A DNA stretch of 64,000 nucleotides from Moellerella sp963519845 (GCA_963519845.1 CAUQNX010000017.1:3754-67753), one strand, 5' to 3'; positions 18,528 through 28,029 are shown, counted from the first letter of the stretch. The notes: generated by a model not told the origin, from the letters alone. Translations and numbers: made by a program.

Positions 18528-20147
18528 ATGAGCGCTACAAGCATGACCTCTAAGGATCTCGAAAAATACGGCATTCACGGTGTAACAGATGTTGTTTATA
18601 ACCCATCTTATGAGCTTTTGTTTACAGAAGAGACAAAACCATCATTAACTGGTTATGAGCGCGGCATTGTTACTAATCTAGGCGCTGTTGCGGTTGATAC
18701 CGGGATTTTTACGGGGCGTTCGCCAAAAGATAAATATATCGTTCGTGATGATATTACACGCGATACAGTTTGGTGGGCAGATCAGGGGAAAGGCAAGAAT
18801 GATAATAAACCCATGACTCAAGAAGTCTGGGGAGCATTAAAGCATATAGTGACGGAGCAGTTATCTAACAAGCGCCTGTTTATTATTGATGCATTCTGTG
18901 GCGCAAATGCGGATACACGTCTAAAAGTTCGCTTTATTACTGAAGTAGCATGGCAAGCGCACTTCGTTAAAAACATGTTTGTACGTCCAAGTGATGAAGA
19001 GTTAGTTAATTTCGAACCTGACTTTGTGGTAATGAATGGGGCAAAATGCACCAATCCTAACTGGAAAGAGCAGGGCCTAAACTCTGAAAACTTTGTCGCT
19101 TTTAACCTGACTGAGCGTATACAGCTGATTGGGGGTACTTGGTACGGCGGAGAAATGAAGAAAGGAATGTTCTCAATGATGAACTACCTACTTCCGCTAC
19201 AAGGTATAGCTTCAATGCACTGTTCTGCTAACGTGGGTGAAAAAGGCGATGTTGCTGTTTTCTTCGGCCTCTCAGGAACGGGGAAAACCACTTTATCGAC
19301 GGATCCAAAACGGAAGTTAATTGGTGATGATGAACATGGCTGGGATGATGACGGCGTGTTTAACTTTGAAGGGGGTTGTTACGCGAAAACCATCCATCTA
19401 TCTAAAGAAGCTGAGCCAGATATCTACAATGCCATCCGTCGTGATGCCTTGTTAGAAAACGTGACAGTATTAGCAGATGGTGTTGTTGATTTCGATGACG
19501 GCTCTAAAACTGAAAATACGCGTGTTTCTTACCCAATCTATCATATTGAAAATATCGTTAAACCTATCTCTAAAGCTGGACATGCAACGAAAGTCATCTT
19601 CTTGACTGCCGATGCTTTTGGCGTGTTGCCTCCTGTTTCTCGTCTAACACCAGAACAAACGCAATATCACTTTTTGTCTGGCTTTACGGCCAAACTTGCG
19701 GGTACAGAGCGCGGTGTGACTGAGCCAACGCCAACCTTCTCAGCTTGTTTTGGCGCTGCATTCTTATCACTGCACCCAACCCAGTACGCTGAAGTGTTAG
19801 TTAAACGTATGGAAGCTTCAGGTGCTAAAGCCTACTTAGTCAATACGGGTTGGAATGGCACGGGCAAACGTATTTCCATCAAAGATACGCGTGCGATTAT
19901 CGATGCGATCCTTAATGGCGATATTGAGAATGAAGAGACAATCACTTTACCTATCTTTGATTTAGCGATTCCAACTAAGTTAGCTGGCGTAGATACCAAT
20001 ATTCTTGACCCTCGTAACACTTATGCTAATAAGGCTGAGTGGCAAGAGAAAGCAGAAGATTTGGCCGATCGTTTCACTAAAAACTTTGATAAATATACCG
20101 ATACACCAGCAGGTGAAGCATTAGTTAAAGTGGGTCCTAAAATCTAA
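18528..20147 (+). CDS. pckA: Phosphoenolpyruvate carboxykinase (ATP)
   Basis: Gluconeogenic enzyme: oxaloacetate plus ATP gives phosphoenolpyruvate, CO2 and ADP. The kinase P-loop GLSGTGKTT is at residues 247-255. The substrate site (GGTWYGGEMKKGMFSMMNY) and FTGRSPKDKYIV are intact. The length of 539 residues matches E. coli (540), with very high similarity throughout. AGGAG stands eight bases upstream of the ATG. It has its own terminator downstream, so it is monocistronic. Confidence 0.98.
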   Translation: MSATSMTSKDLEKYGIHGVTDVVYNPSYELLFTEETKPSLTGYERGIVTNLGAVAVDTGIFTGRSPKDKYIVRDDITRDTVWWADQGKGKNDNKPMTQEVWGALKHIVTEQLSNKRLFIIDAFCGANADTRLKVRFITEVAWQAHFVKNMFVRPSDEELVNFEPDFVVMNGAKCTNPNWKEQGLNSENFVAFNLTERIQLIGGTWYGGEMKKGMFSMMNYLLPLQGIASMHCSANVGEKGDVAVFFGLSGTGKTTLSTDPKRKLIGDDEHGWDDDGVFNFEGGCYAKTIHLSKEAEPDIYNAIRRDALLENVTVLADGVVDFDDGSKTENTRVSYPIYHIENIVKPISKAGHATKVIFLTADAFGVLPPVSRLTPEQTQYHFLSGFTAKLAGTERGVTEPTPTFSACFGAAFLSLHPTQYAEVLVKRMEASGAKAYLVNTGWNGTGKRISIKDTRAIIDAILNGDIENEETITLPIFDLAIPTKLAGVDTNILDPRNTYANKAEWQEKAEDLADRFTKNFDKYTDTPAGEALVKVGPKI

Positions 20148-20182
20148 TTAGGCGCGATAACTAATCAATGGATTTAAATACT

Positions 20183-20213
20183 AAGGGCCCTGTTAAATAA
20201 CAGCGCCCTTTTT
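20183..20213 (+). terminator. Terminator after pckA
   Basis: A 12 bp stem with one mismatch (AAGGGCCCTGTT / AACAGCGCCCTT) and AAAT loop is followed by TTTTT, 36 bp after the pckA stop and just before the convergent yhhW. Confidence 0.75.
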
Positions 20214-20235
20214 GTTGTGCTAATTTTAGTGTTAA

Positions 20236-20931
20236 TTAACGAGCTGGTAGATCAAATAGCAAAAACTCGCTGTCATTGTCAGCGATAATATGGAGATTTG
20301 TTTCCTGCCAAATAGCTAGGCCATCGCTGGTTGTGGCTTGCTGACCATTAATATTAACGCTGCCTTTAACCACTTGCACCCACACCACGCGATCCGCTTC
20401 AATGGTGTAATTATCTTGTTCACCTGACTTAAGTAGCCAGCGCCATAGCCTCATATCCTGAAAAACTTTTAGTGAACCTTCACGGGCATCTGGTGATAAA
20501 ACTAAAGTCTTGCTCTGTTGCAAATCAAAACGACGCTGTTCATAACGGGGTTCAATCCCTGTTTGCGCCGGGAGTATCCAGATTTGGTATAAATGAAGAG
20601 GCTGATCATCATTAGGATTATACTCAGAATGACGTATACCCGTCCCTGCACTCATAATCTGAAAGTCCCCTGCTGGGATTAGCGTTTTATTACCCATGCT
20701 ATCCTGATGCTCAACAGCGCCAGATAAGACATAAGTGAGGATCTCCATATCACTATGAGGGTGAGTACCAAAACCTTTTCCAGCATCGATAACATCTTCA
20801 TTGATGACTCTAAGTGCCGAAAAACCCATAAAATTTTCGTCATGATATTGAGCAAACGAAAAAGTATGCCAGCTATCTAACCAATTATGATTAGCATGAC
20901 CGCGTTCATTGGCTTTACGTAGATAAATCAT
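20236..20931 (-). CDS. yhhW: Pirin-family protein YhhW (quercetin dioxygenase-like)
   Basis: Bicupin pirin. The E. coli protein degrades quercetin in vitro; its role in the cell is unclear. The four metal ligands of the N-terminal cupin are present: His57, His59, His101 and Glu103. The length of 231 residues is identical to E. coli and similarity is high throughout. It lies next to the ryhB gene, as in E. coli, although the intervening yhhX is missing here. It has AGGAG ahead of its ATG. Confidence 0.95.
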   Translation of the reverse strand: MIYLRKANERGHANHNWLDSWHTFSFAQYHDENFMGFSALRVINEDVIDAGKGFGTHPHSDMEILTYVLSGAVEHQDSMGNKTLIPAGDFQIMSAGTGIRHSEYNPNDDQPLHLYQIWILPAQTGIEPRYEQRRFDLQQSKTLVLSPDAREGSLKVFQDMRLWRWLLKSGEQDNYTIEADRVVWVQVVKGSVNINGQQATTSDGLAIWQETNLHIIADNDSEFLLFDLPAR

Positions 20932-21040
20932 ATTCGTTCTCCTCGTTTCTATTATAAACAGTTTAACGACTTTTTTATTAGAGAAAAGGAGAGCTTATTC
21001 ACCATAAGATGCAAAAAATTTGAATGAGTTTAAGACAGAT

Positions 21041-21066
21041 AAAAAAAAGCCAGCACTAGGCTGGCT
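21041..21066 (-). terminator. RyhB terminator hairpin
   Basis: The 7 bp stem AGCCAGC / GCTGGCT with a 5-base loop is followed by eight U on the minus strand. It ends RyhB and matches the E. coli RyhB terminator stem. Confidence 0.9.
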
Positions 21067-21140
21067 AAACTAAACACTGGAAGCAATGTGAGCAATGTCG
21101 TACTTTCAAACACTTATTTTGATAGGCATCTGAAAGTGTT
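21041..21140 (-). ncRNA. ryhB: Iron-responsive small RNA RyhB
   Basis: On the minus strand the core ACGACATTGCTCACATTGCT (21121-21102) continues into TCCAGT and then the terminator hairpin AGCCAGC / GCTGGCT with eight U. This is nearly base-for-base the conserved seed and 3' end of E. coli RyhB, which with Hfq blocks translation and triggers decay of iron-protein mRNAs when iron is low. The 5' part differs from E. coli but can fold (ACTTTCA / TGAAAGT). The transcript is about 95-100 nt; the 5' end near 21140 is inferred. A Fur box lies immediately upstream, and yhhW is the neighbour, as in E. coli. Confidence 0.93.
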
Positions 21141-21146
21141 AATGAT

Positions 21147-21165
21147 GATAATGGTTATCAGTATC
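21147..21165. promoter_or_regulatory. Fur box at the ryhB promoter
   Basis: GATAATGGTTATCAGTATC matches the 19 bp Fur consensus at 16 of 19 positions. It ends 7 bp from the inferred RyhB 5' end, so bound Fur-Fe would cover the promoter and repress ryhB in iron-rich cells. Confidence 0.85.
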
Positions 21166-21307
21166 ATTTGTAAAGCGTTATTTATAAGTAAAAAATAATA
21201 AACAGCCGGTAAAGCTTTAACTTGTTGATTTATGGATATAACAAAAAGCATTAATTTTAAAAACCTTTATTTATCAGTGGATTAAAAACAAGGAAAGTAA
21301 GGTTATT

Positions 21308-22114
21308 TTAATTAAGACAGGGAGCTTTTGCCTTGCTACCGGCTTTACCTTGAGTAGTCATATTGTTAATCCACTCATCAATGGTCTGTTTTTGTTGATC
21401 GGCATATAAAGTTCTGACCTTCTCCCAATTTGACGCAGTTAGGCAATAAGAGATTTGAGTCAGAAAATATTCTGATTGAAATGTAATACCACTTTTATTC
21501 GATGTTTGTGAAATAGTAAAAAAGCTGGAGTAGATATTAAAGTAGACGTTACCGCGCGCATCGACATCCAATAGATTTTGGATGAAATTAGCATTTTTTT
21601 GTTGAGCACCAGCATAAGAGAGTGACGCAGTAACCAGTTTCTTTACTGAAATTTTGAGTTCATATTGATCTTTTGCGCTAATACCATTGAATTTTCTCAC
21701 GAAAGAATCAATTAAAATATCTGCATTTTGGCTTTTTTGCGTCACTATAGAGACTTCTGCCCATTGTATATTCAGACAGGGTACTGAGGCGAGCAGTCCA
21801 GCAAATAGCAAAAAATAAGCATAGCTGCCCTTACCATTGGGGTCTAATGGGTTATATTGGGATTTAATTCGGCACATATTGACGATAGTTTGCAGCCCAT
21901 CATAGATACTAATGGGTGCGCTACCAAAAGTATTCATATTACGAGCCGTTTTAGCGTAATCAGATACAGGATGAACATTAAAGGGTCCTAATATATCTGA
22001 ATGTGCTTTTGATGTTGGTAAGTTATTAAAAAATATATTTGAGGTATGAACTAAATTATTATTAGAATTAATATTATTAATCCATAGGCTTGTTTCCTGT
22101 ATTAGTTTTTCCAT
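21308..22114 (-). CDS. Unknown protein, tandem paralogue A
   Basis: I do not recognise this family. The 268-residue protein has no signal peptide or membrane helix. It is a clear paralogue of the next gene upstream, with about 45% identity by eye. Shared blocks are IYDGLQT-VNMCR-KS-Y-PLD near residues 69-93, SVKKLV-A-LSY near 155-168, and a C-terminal I-(D/E)-(E/D)WINNMTT followed by G-S-K-A and a near-terminal Cys. The block is more AT-rich than its neighbours and sits between the conserved genes ryhB and dms, so it was probably acquired. The ATG at 22114 has a TAAGGAG ribosome binding site. Confidence 0.8.
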   Translation of the reverse strand: MEKLIQETSLWINNINSNNNLVHTSNIFFNNLPTSKAHSDILGPFNVHPVSDYAKTARNMNTFGSAPISIYDGLQTIVNMCRIKSQYNPLDPNGKGSYAYFLLFAGLLASVPCLNIQWAEVSIVTQKSQNADILIDSFVRKFNGISAKDQYELKISVKKLVTASLSYAGAQQKNANFIQNLLDVDARGNVYFNIYSSFFTISQTSNKSGITFQSEYFLTQISYCLTASNWEKVRTLYADQQKQTIDEWINNMTTQGKAGSKAKAPCLN

Positions 22115-22248
22115 TTATTTATACTCCTTAACTAAACACTATATAGATTTAATTATCAGCTAGTAAATAAAATTTATATTTTTTAAAGTAGGTAAGATTA
22201 ACCCACCTACTTATTATAGTTGGACAGTGCTAATGCTAATGATTAATA

Positions 22249-23079
22249 TTAATCAAAACAGAATAAATTAGCCTTACTTCCCTCTTTAGGTTTAGTTGTC
22301 ATATTATTGATCCAGTCTTCAATGGATTGTTTATGTTGCTGATTTAATAATTCCCTGACGACTTCCCAAATAGAAGGGCTCATACTATAAGAGGCTTGAC
22401 TAAGTGAATATTCAGCTTTATAGGTTATAGTACCTTTATTTTGGGTTTGTAATATTTCAAATATACTAGCGTATAAATTGAAATGAACTTTACCTTTATC
22501 ATCCACATCGAGGATATTTTGTACAAAATTAGACTCTTTCTGTCTCGTTGATGAATAAGAGAGAGCTGCTTTGACCAATTTCTTAACTGAAGTTCTAATA
22601 TCTTGTTTATCCTTAGCAAATATACCTCGGAATCCATCAACAAATGAGTTAATAATTTCATCTGCATTATGGCTTTTTTGTTTAATATTAGTGGTTTGAG
22701 CCCATTCTAGTGTTAAGAAGGGAACTGCTGATATTTGATTAGTAAATAGAAGGAAATATTTATTTGTTCCCTTACCTTCTTGGTCTAATGGATCATATTC
22801 TGATTTTACTCGACACATATTAACCGTAGTTTGTAATCCATCATAAATAGTAGTAGGCGGACTATTCGACATATTTTTGCTTTTTGCTGCCTGCATGTAT
22901 TTTGCTGTCGGCGATGCGTTACAAGGCCCTAAAATTAAGGCGTTATTTTTTCCTGCTGGGCTATGATGAAAAACTGAATCTGCTGTATATATAACAGAAT
23001 CCATTGAGCTTATGCTATTTATCCATGATAGTGCGCTCATTTTTGTTCGTTCGATTTCTTCATTTGTTAATTGTTCCAT
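22249..23079 (-). CDS. Unknown protein, tandem paralogue B
   Basis: Paralogue of the downstream gene, 134 bp away on the same strand, probably the first gene of the pair. The 276-residue protein is soluble by appearance and family unknown. It shares the DGLQT-VNMCR-KS-Y-PLD block, a hydrophobic strand KYFLLF, the SVKKLVKAALSY helix, DVDDKGKVHFNLYAS, and the C-terminal DWINNMTT...GSKA...C motif. Upstream is an AAGAGG ribosome binding site. Context gives no function: it lies between ryhB and the dms operon and has no toxin or phage neighbour. Confidence 0.8.
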   Translation of the reverse strand: MEQLTNEEIERTKMSALSWINSISSMDSVIYTADSVFHHSPAGKNNALILGPCNASPTAKYMQAAKSKNMSNSPPTTIYDGLQTTVNMCRVKSEYDPLDQEGKGTNKYFLLFTNQISAVPFLTLEWAQTTNIKQKSHNADEIINSFVDGFRGIFAKDKQDIRTSVKKLVKAALSYSSTRQKESNFVQNILDVDDKGKVHFNLYASIFEILQTQNKGTITYKAEYSLSQASYSMSPSIWEVVRELLNQQHKQSIEDWINNMTTKPKEGSKANLFCFD

Positions 23080-23215
23080 TTTAACCTCTTCATTAAATAT
23101 AAAATAGTTTATTGAGCACTAATGTGATCAATTTGTAGATTTAATTTTATATATTTAATTTTATGGCGAATATAGCTTTTATTTTATAAGCTTTGTTTTT
23201 ATTTTGTTAGCTATA

Positions 23216-23245
23216 ATAATAGACCGTTTTTTAACAGTCTATTAT
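23216..23245 (-). terminator. Hairpin downstream of the dms operon
   Basis: A 9 bp inverted repeat (ATAATAGAC / GTCTATTAT) with a 12-base loop, about 70 bp past the dmsD stop. It is AT-rich and lacks a U-run, so it is only a weak candidate terminator. Confidence 0.3.
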
Positions 23246-23315
23246 AACTGCTGGCTTAATAAATAATATTAATAACAAGACGCTAACTGTTACTATTAGA
23301 ATTAATATATGTAGA

Positions 23316-23885
23316 TTAACATCGACAAGCATTTACGGTAAGTAAGGCTAATTCGGTTAAAGTACTATAAAATGAACTGTGTGATGAACGAGTTAATTGT
23401 TCTAAATAAAGAGGTAACCAGCTATTTAAGTGAGTTACAAGTAATTCATTTAACGCCGACTCTCGCATTTCAGAGGCTAATACCGCCGCTTGAAATAGCA
23501 TTAATCCAATATGATCAACAGGCTCTGGAAATTGCGTTTGTACATCTAACCGCTGACGTTTTAAAAATTTACTGAGTGCAATTGTCGAGCTACCTTGCAA
23601 TACACCTTCAGGATCTAAATAGACGGAGCCCCATGGTGGCGCAGGTAAGGCGTTGGGTCCAATAAAAAGATCGGCCCATTGTTCATTGAGTTGATTTGTT
23701 TCTATAGACAAAGATTGGCTTAATTGCTGGCTAAGTTTGGCGTCAACTTTACAGGGCCATTGGCGAGCAAAGTTGGGTATTTTAAAAAAATTTAACGCGG
23801 AGTGACTGGTTTTATCTTCGGGAGCAAAGAGGTAACAGGTCCCTAATAAATTAAATGCCGCTGCATAATGAGAAAACTGGATCAT
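23316..23885 (-). CDS. dmsD: DmsD/TorD-family redox-enzyme chaperone
   Basis: Cytoplasmic chaperone expected to bind the Tat signal peptide of DmsA and hold it until the cofactor is inserted. The family signature is present: WADLFIGPNALPAPPWGSVYLD around residues 72-93, close to E. coli DmsD (WQRLFVGPWALPSPPWGSVWLD). I chose the ATG at 23885 (MIQFSHYAAAFNLLGTCYLF), giving 189 residues; an upstream TTG frame is unlikely. It is the last gene of dmsABCD, 88 bp after dmsC. Confidence 0.88.
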   Translation of the reverse strand: MIQFSHYAAAFNLLGTCYLFAPEDKTSHSALNFFKIPNFARQWPCKVDAKLSQQLSQSLSIETNQLNEQWADLFIGPNALPAPPWGSVYLDPEGVLQGSSTIALSKFLKRQRLDVQTQFPEPVDHIGLMLFQAAVLASEMRESALNELLVTHLNSWLPLYLEQLTRSSHSSFYSTLTELALLTVNACRC

Positions 23886-23972
23886 AAGTAACTTAACGAC
23901 CTCTGAAGATTGATGAAAAGGTTTTAACTGCGAATGGACAATTAAAACCTGATTAATTATCAATCTATTGAT

Positions 23973-24872
23973 TTATAAGTGAATATAATAAAAACCATAG
24001 CGTAATATAAATTCAGCAAGCATTGCCAATAAGCAAGCAACCGCAAAAATAGCGTAACTCGATGATGAAAGGCTATTTTTGCTTTGCTGCTGCGTATTGC
24101 GTGCGATTGCATAACCCGCGACCACCACAGCGAATATCTCCATGAGCCAGCCAGTGAGACGCAATGGCCATATCGCTTGATAAACCTCGATAGGCGAAAT
24201 CGGAAAAGTGGCAGACTCATTGGTATAGAGGGTTTGAGTTAAATAGTGTTCATAGAAAGGTTGATATATCAGCCGAATCACTAAGCTAAAAACGATGATC
24301 CCACAGAGGCTCCATAGCCAGCGAGCTGGAATATGGCTGGTAGATGCATTAATTCGCACGATTTTTGCTAGGTTAATCAGAAGATAAAAGCAGGCTGCTC
24401 CACAAGTGAGCATAGTGCCATAAAACATCAAATAGGTATTATTGTGCGTCCATGACAGCATCATGGTGTGGCGGTAAATCGAGGCCATGGCATAAACGTC
24501 GAGTAACCCCATCACTATCCCTATTCCTAATAGAATAAAAGAGAGTTTTTTCTTAAACCAAAGCCATAACAAGGTGCTACCGATACAAGCGAAATAAGTG
24601 GCGGTGAAAATAACTTCTCGACTTAGCCATGATGAAAAGAGGTTGAGGATTGAGTTAGGTGCGTTTAATGGCACCCCTAAGTGAGTGATTGACGCGATTA
24701 AACCGACACCAGCAAATACACACATAACCAAGAGATACAGTTGGATAAAATAAAAGTAATTTTTACCCTGAAAATAATTTGCCAGTTGTCGGGCAAATAA
24801 TCCCAACATAATCGCCAGTCCAATCGAGGTTTGCATCAAAAAGGTAAAAATCAGCAGTGGCCACTCGTTCAT
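23973..24872 (-). CDS. dmsC: Reductase membrane anchor DmsC
   Basis: Integral membrane subunit that anchors the DmsAB dimer and passes electrons from menaquinol. It has 299 residues with about eight hydrophobic helices, the plan of the DmsC family, and the N-terminus MNEWPLLIFTFLMQTSIGLA typical of DmsC. Its start overlaps dmsB by 4 bp. Expressed with dmsA and dmsB for anaerobic respiration. Confidence 0.92.
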   Translation of the reverse strand: MNEWPLLIFTFLMQTSIGLAIMLGLFARQLANYFQGKNYFYFIQLYLLVMCVFAGVGLIASITHLGVPLNAPNSILNLFSSWLSREVIFTATYFACIGSTLLWLWFKKKLSFILLGIGIVMGLLDVYAMASIYRHTMMLSWTHNNTYLMFYGTMLTCGAACFYLLINLAKIVRINASTSHIPARWLWSLCGIIVFSLVIRLIYQPFYEHYLTQTLYTNESATFPISPIEVYQAIWPLRLTGWLMEIFAVVVAGYAIARNTQQQSKNSLSSSSYAIFAVACLLAMLAEFILRYGFYYIHL

Positions 24873-25510
24873 TTTATTTCTCCCTGAGTACCACCCGTGC
24901 TACGTGCCGCACCTTGGTGTGGATGTATCACTAAACTAGGGTGTGTAATGGATGAGTCGGGTAAACCTTTTACATCCGCCTGATGACCATAACGCTGCCT
25001 TAGCTCATCAATAGGGCCAAATTGGATGGCACCTAAAGGACAGGTCGCAACACAGACGGGCGTCCCACCTTGTGACTGTAGATCAATACAGAAATCGCAT
25101 TTCGACATCTGTTTAGTCTCTGGATTCATCTGTGGCGCGCCATAAGGGCAAGACCAAGCACAAGTGCCACAACCAACACATTTGTCAGTGTTTACTAACA
25201 CAATGCCATCCCCTTCACGTTTATGCATCGCCGTTGTCGGGCAATTTTTGACGCACATAGGATCAGCGCAATGATTACAAGAGATGGATAAGGTATAGGC
25301 AAAGACGTTATTGATTAATCCACCTCTGCCATTTTCAATAAATTCACCCCCCGTTATTTCATAAACGCGACGGAATTTACGTCCCACTTCAAGATTGTTT
25401 TTATCTTTACAGGAGACCTGACAAGCTTTACAGCCTGAGCAACGCGCTGAGTCGATATAAAAACCAAGTTGCTTATCACTGATCGCCGGATAAACCTTAA
25501 AATTACTCAT
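24869..25510 (-). CDS. dmsB: Reductase iron-sulfur subunit DmsB
   Basis: Electron-transfer subunit with four [4Fe-4S] clusters. Four cysteine groups are visible: CSGCKACQVSC, CNHCADPMCVKNCP, CVGCGTCAWSCPYGAP and CDFCIDLQ...CVATCP. The length of 213 residues is slightly more than the 205 of E. coli DmsB. It overlaps dmsA and dmsC by 4 bp on each side, so the three are translationally coupled. Confidence 0.95.
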   Translation of the reverse strand: MSNFKVYPAISDKQLGFYIDSARCSGCKACQVSCKDKNNLEVGRKFRRVYEITGGEFIENGRGGLINNVFAYTLSISCNHCADPMCVKNCPTTAMHKREGDGIVLVNTDKCVGCGTCAWSCPYGAPQMNPETKQMSKCDFCIDLQSQGGTPVCVATCPLGAIQFGPIDELRQRYGHQADVKGLPDSSITHPSLVIHPHQGAARSTGGTQGEIK

Positions 25511-27930
25511 GCTTTATTTACCTCTACCAGCAAAGTCTGATGTGCATTACCATGAGCCATTGGCGTGCTACGAGAGGAGGTTAATACGTTGGCACAGCCT
25601 CCTTGGTCGATACCTTTAGCGTCAGGTAGCCACCATGCACCGGCTTGTAGAGCAACAACACCGGGCATGATCCTCTGAGTGATTTTAGCGGGGATCATGG
25701 TAACGCCACGGTCATTGTACACTTTGACTTTTTGACCTTGTTCAATGTCTCTCCGCCTTGCATCAATAGGATTGATCCACAGCTCCTGACGTTGAACTTC
25801 TTGTAGCCAAGGGTTGGCGAATTGAGTTGAGTTTGCCCGATTACGGCCTTTCCAGGTGATCAGTTGCAATGGATAGCGGTCAGTGAGCGAATCTTCTGGC
25901 CCTTCAATCGCGGCAACATAGTGAGAGAGAGCCGGAATACCCACATCATTCATATCGTAGAGGCGTTTAGAGAAAATCTCGATTTTTCCTGATGGCGTTG
26001 CAAAAGGATGTTTTTCAATATCCTGAATATTTTTTTCAAACGCGACATGATCAACATGTGGTTTATGTTTCATTAAATGGCGACGTTTAATCAGCAACTC
26101 ATCAAAAGTGGGGATCTGATCTTCAGGTCGTTTAATGCTGGCATCATTAACTAAATATTCAATCCACTCTTTTTCTGTCCGACCTTCACTGAATTTTTCA
26201 CCTACCCCCAATTTTTCAGCGACATCACAGAGCCAGTCATAGTCATTGCGTCGTTCAAATTCGGGTTCGATCACTTTTTCAGATAAAATTAGGTAATCGC
26301 CCGGACCCCAAGTTCCGCCGATATTCCAGCGCTCTAAAAAGCTGGTTTCGGGTAACAGTATGTCGGCGTATTTGGCGCTAGGGGTGAGATAGAGGTCACT
26401 GTAAACAATAAACTCAACTTTGCTCTCATCTTCTAAAACTTTGGCGGCATGGAGCACATTTGGATTCTGGTTGGTCATATAATTACCTGCCAACGAGAAG
26501 ATCATCTTAATTTCTGTATCCAGTTTTTCGGCATTTTTTAAGCCATTTTTGGGTGTCACTAACTCGGCATCTTCACAGGCCTGTACCCAGTTGGTGATAT
26601 TAATTTTCGCTTTGACGTCATTGGTGAATAGGCTAGGCCCAGCGATAGTTTTACGTAAATCTGGGGTGACCGCCATGCCATAGCCCGCAGCCCAACCGCC
26701 CCTACGGCCTACATTGCCCGTAATAGTAGCTAACAGGGTGGCACCTCGCGCGGAGCGTTCGCCACAAATATGGCGTTGAGGTCCCCATCCTTGCATCAAG
26801 GCCGCAGGTTTGGTGGTGGCATATTCACGAGCTAATTGACGAATAGTCTCCGCTGGTACTTTGGTTATGGGTTCTGCCCATTCTGGTGTTTTTGCAATGC
26901 CATCTTTTTTACCCATCAAATAAGCCACTAAGGACTCATTTTCTGCCACCTCATCAGGCATCTGATGCTCATCAAATCCAAGAGTATATTTATCGATAAA
27001 TGATTGATCCTGTAAGCCTTCACTGATGATGACGTACATCATCGCATCCATCATGGCATTATCAGTGGTAGGTAGGATGGGTATCCATTGATCAGCCAAT
27101 GAAGAGGCGGTATCTGAATAACGGGGATCAACAACAATAAATTTTGTCCCGTTTTTTTTCATTTTTTGGAAATAGTGATTGGAGTTACCAAAAATAGTTT
27201 CATTGGGATTATGCCCCCAAAGGATCACTAAAGGCGTATCTTTAAGTGTATCTAAGGTGCTACCGCTGGCGGATGTGCCATAGGTATAAGGCGTCACTGC
27301 CATGGTGTTGCCATTACTGACGGAGTGGTAGTTTTCGAGGAATCCGCCCGTTAGATTAAACAGTCGACGCAGCATATTGGCGCCAGAGAAAATACCGCCA
27401 GTAACACCCGTGCTTAAGCTGACAAAACGCGATGCAGGTCCATATTGTTCAGTAATACGCTGCATATTGTCTGCAATTAATGTTGTCGCTTCTTCCCAAC
27501 TTATGCGCTTGAATTTGCCTTCACCACGGCGTCCAACACGTTTCATCGGATATTTTAATCGATTAGGATGATAAACAAATTTACGGTAGCTGCGGCCACG
27601 CACACACGCCCGCATAATCGGCATCTCTTCATCGAGATCCGCGTCAGGACGAGTACTGATACGTGTTACCATGCCACCTTTAACATGGGCTCGAATATCA
27701 CATTTTCCGCCACAGTCGAAGCTACTACAAGTGGAGACAACACGCTCGGCCTCGCTACTCGGCAGGTTAGTTATTTCGATAGTAGCGGGATCAGCGGGGG
27801 ATGAAGCAATGGAGTTAGAAGCCAAAAAAGGGACTGCCATTAGTGCAGAACCAGCCTGAATAAATCGACGACGGCTCAGGGATTCAATCAGATGATCACT
27901 GTCACCATCCAGATTGGATTGATTGCTCAT
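25507..27930 (-). CDS. dmsA: Reductase molybdopterin subunit DmsA
   Basis: Catalytic subunit of a DMSO-reductase-family enzyme using a bis-MGD molybdenum cofactor, exported by the Tat pathway. The twin-arginine motif SRRRFIQ is at residues 19-25, followed by a hydrophobic stretch. The N-terminal [4Fe-4S] cysteines (CSSFDCGGKC ... CVRG) follow. The length of 807 residues resembles E. coli DmsA/YnfE/YnfF. The exact substrate (DMSO, TMAO, selenate or other S/N-oxide) cannot be read from sequence. First gene of the operon; a divergent AraC-family regulator lies upstream. Confidence 0.94.
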   Translation of the reverse strand: MSNQSNLDGDSDHLIESLSRRRFIQAGSALMAVPFLASNSIASSPADPATIEITNLPSSEAERVVSTCSSFDCGGKCDIRAHVKGGMVTRISTRPDADLDEEMPIMRACVRGRSYRKFVYHPNRLKYPMKRVGRRGEGKFKRISWEEATTLIADNMQRITEQYGPASRFVSLSTGVTGGIFSGANMLRRLFNLTGGFLENYHSVSNGNTMAVTPYTYGTSASGSTLDTLKDTPLVILWGHNPNETIFGNSNHYFQKMKKNGTKFIVVDPRYSDTASSLADQWIPILPTTDNAMMDAMMYVIISEGLQDQSFIDKYTLGFDEHQMPDEVAENESLVAYLMGKKDGIAKTPEWAEPITKVPAETIRQLAREYATTKPAALMQGWGPQRHICGERSARGATLLATITGNVGRRGGWAAGYGMAVTPDLRKTIAGPSLFTNDVKAKINITNWVQACEDAELVTPKNGLKNAEKLDTEIKMIFSLAGNYMTNQNPNVLHAAKVLEDESKVEFIVYSDLYLTPSAKYADILLPETSFLERWNIGGTWGPGDYLILSEKVIEPEFERRNDYDWLCDVAEKLGVGEKFSEGRTEKEWIEYLVNDASIKRPEDQIPTFDELLIKRRHLMKHKPHVDHVAFEKNIQDIEKHPFATPSGKIEIFSKRLYDMNDVGIPALSHYVAAIEGPEDSLTDRYPLQLITWKGRNRANSTQFANPWLQEVQRQELWINPIDARRRDIEQGQKVKVYNDRGVTMIPAKITQRIMPGVVALQAGAWWLPDAKGIDQGGCANVLTSSRSTPMAHGNAHQTLLVEVNKA

Positions 27931-28029
27931 AATGATATTTACCTCAAGTATTGCATGGGGTTGGCATACATATAATTATTTTTTAATTGCGCTCGGGTGC
28001 GCTTCATTGCCAAGGTAAAAGCGCTTCTT

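Noticed and set aside
21308..23079. The unknown tandem genes as prophage remnants
   Set aside because: No integrase, att repeat or phage gene lies next to them, and both frames are intact; they are kept as unknown acquired genes.
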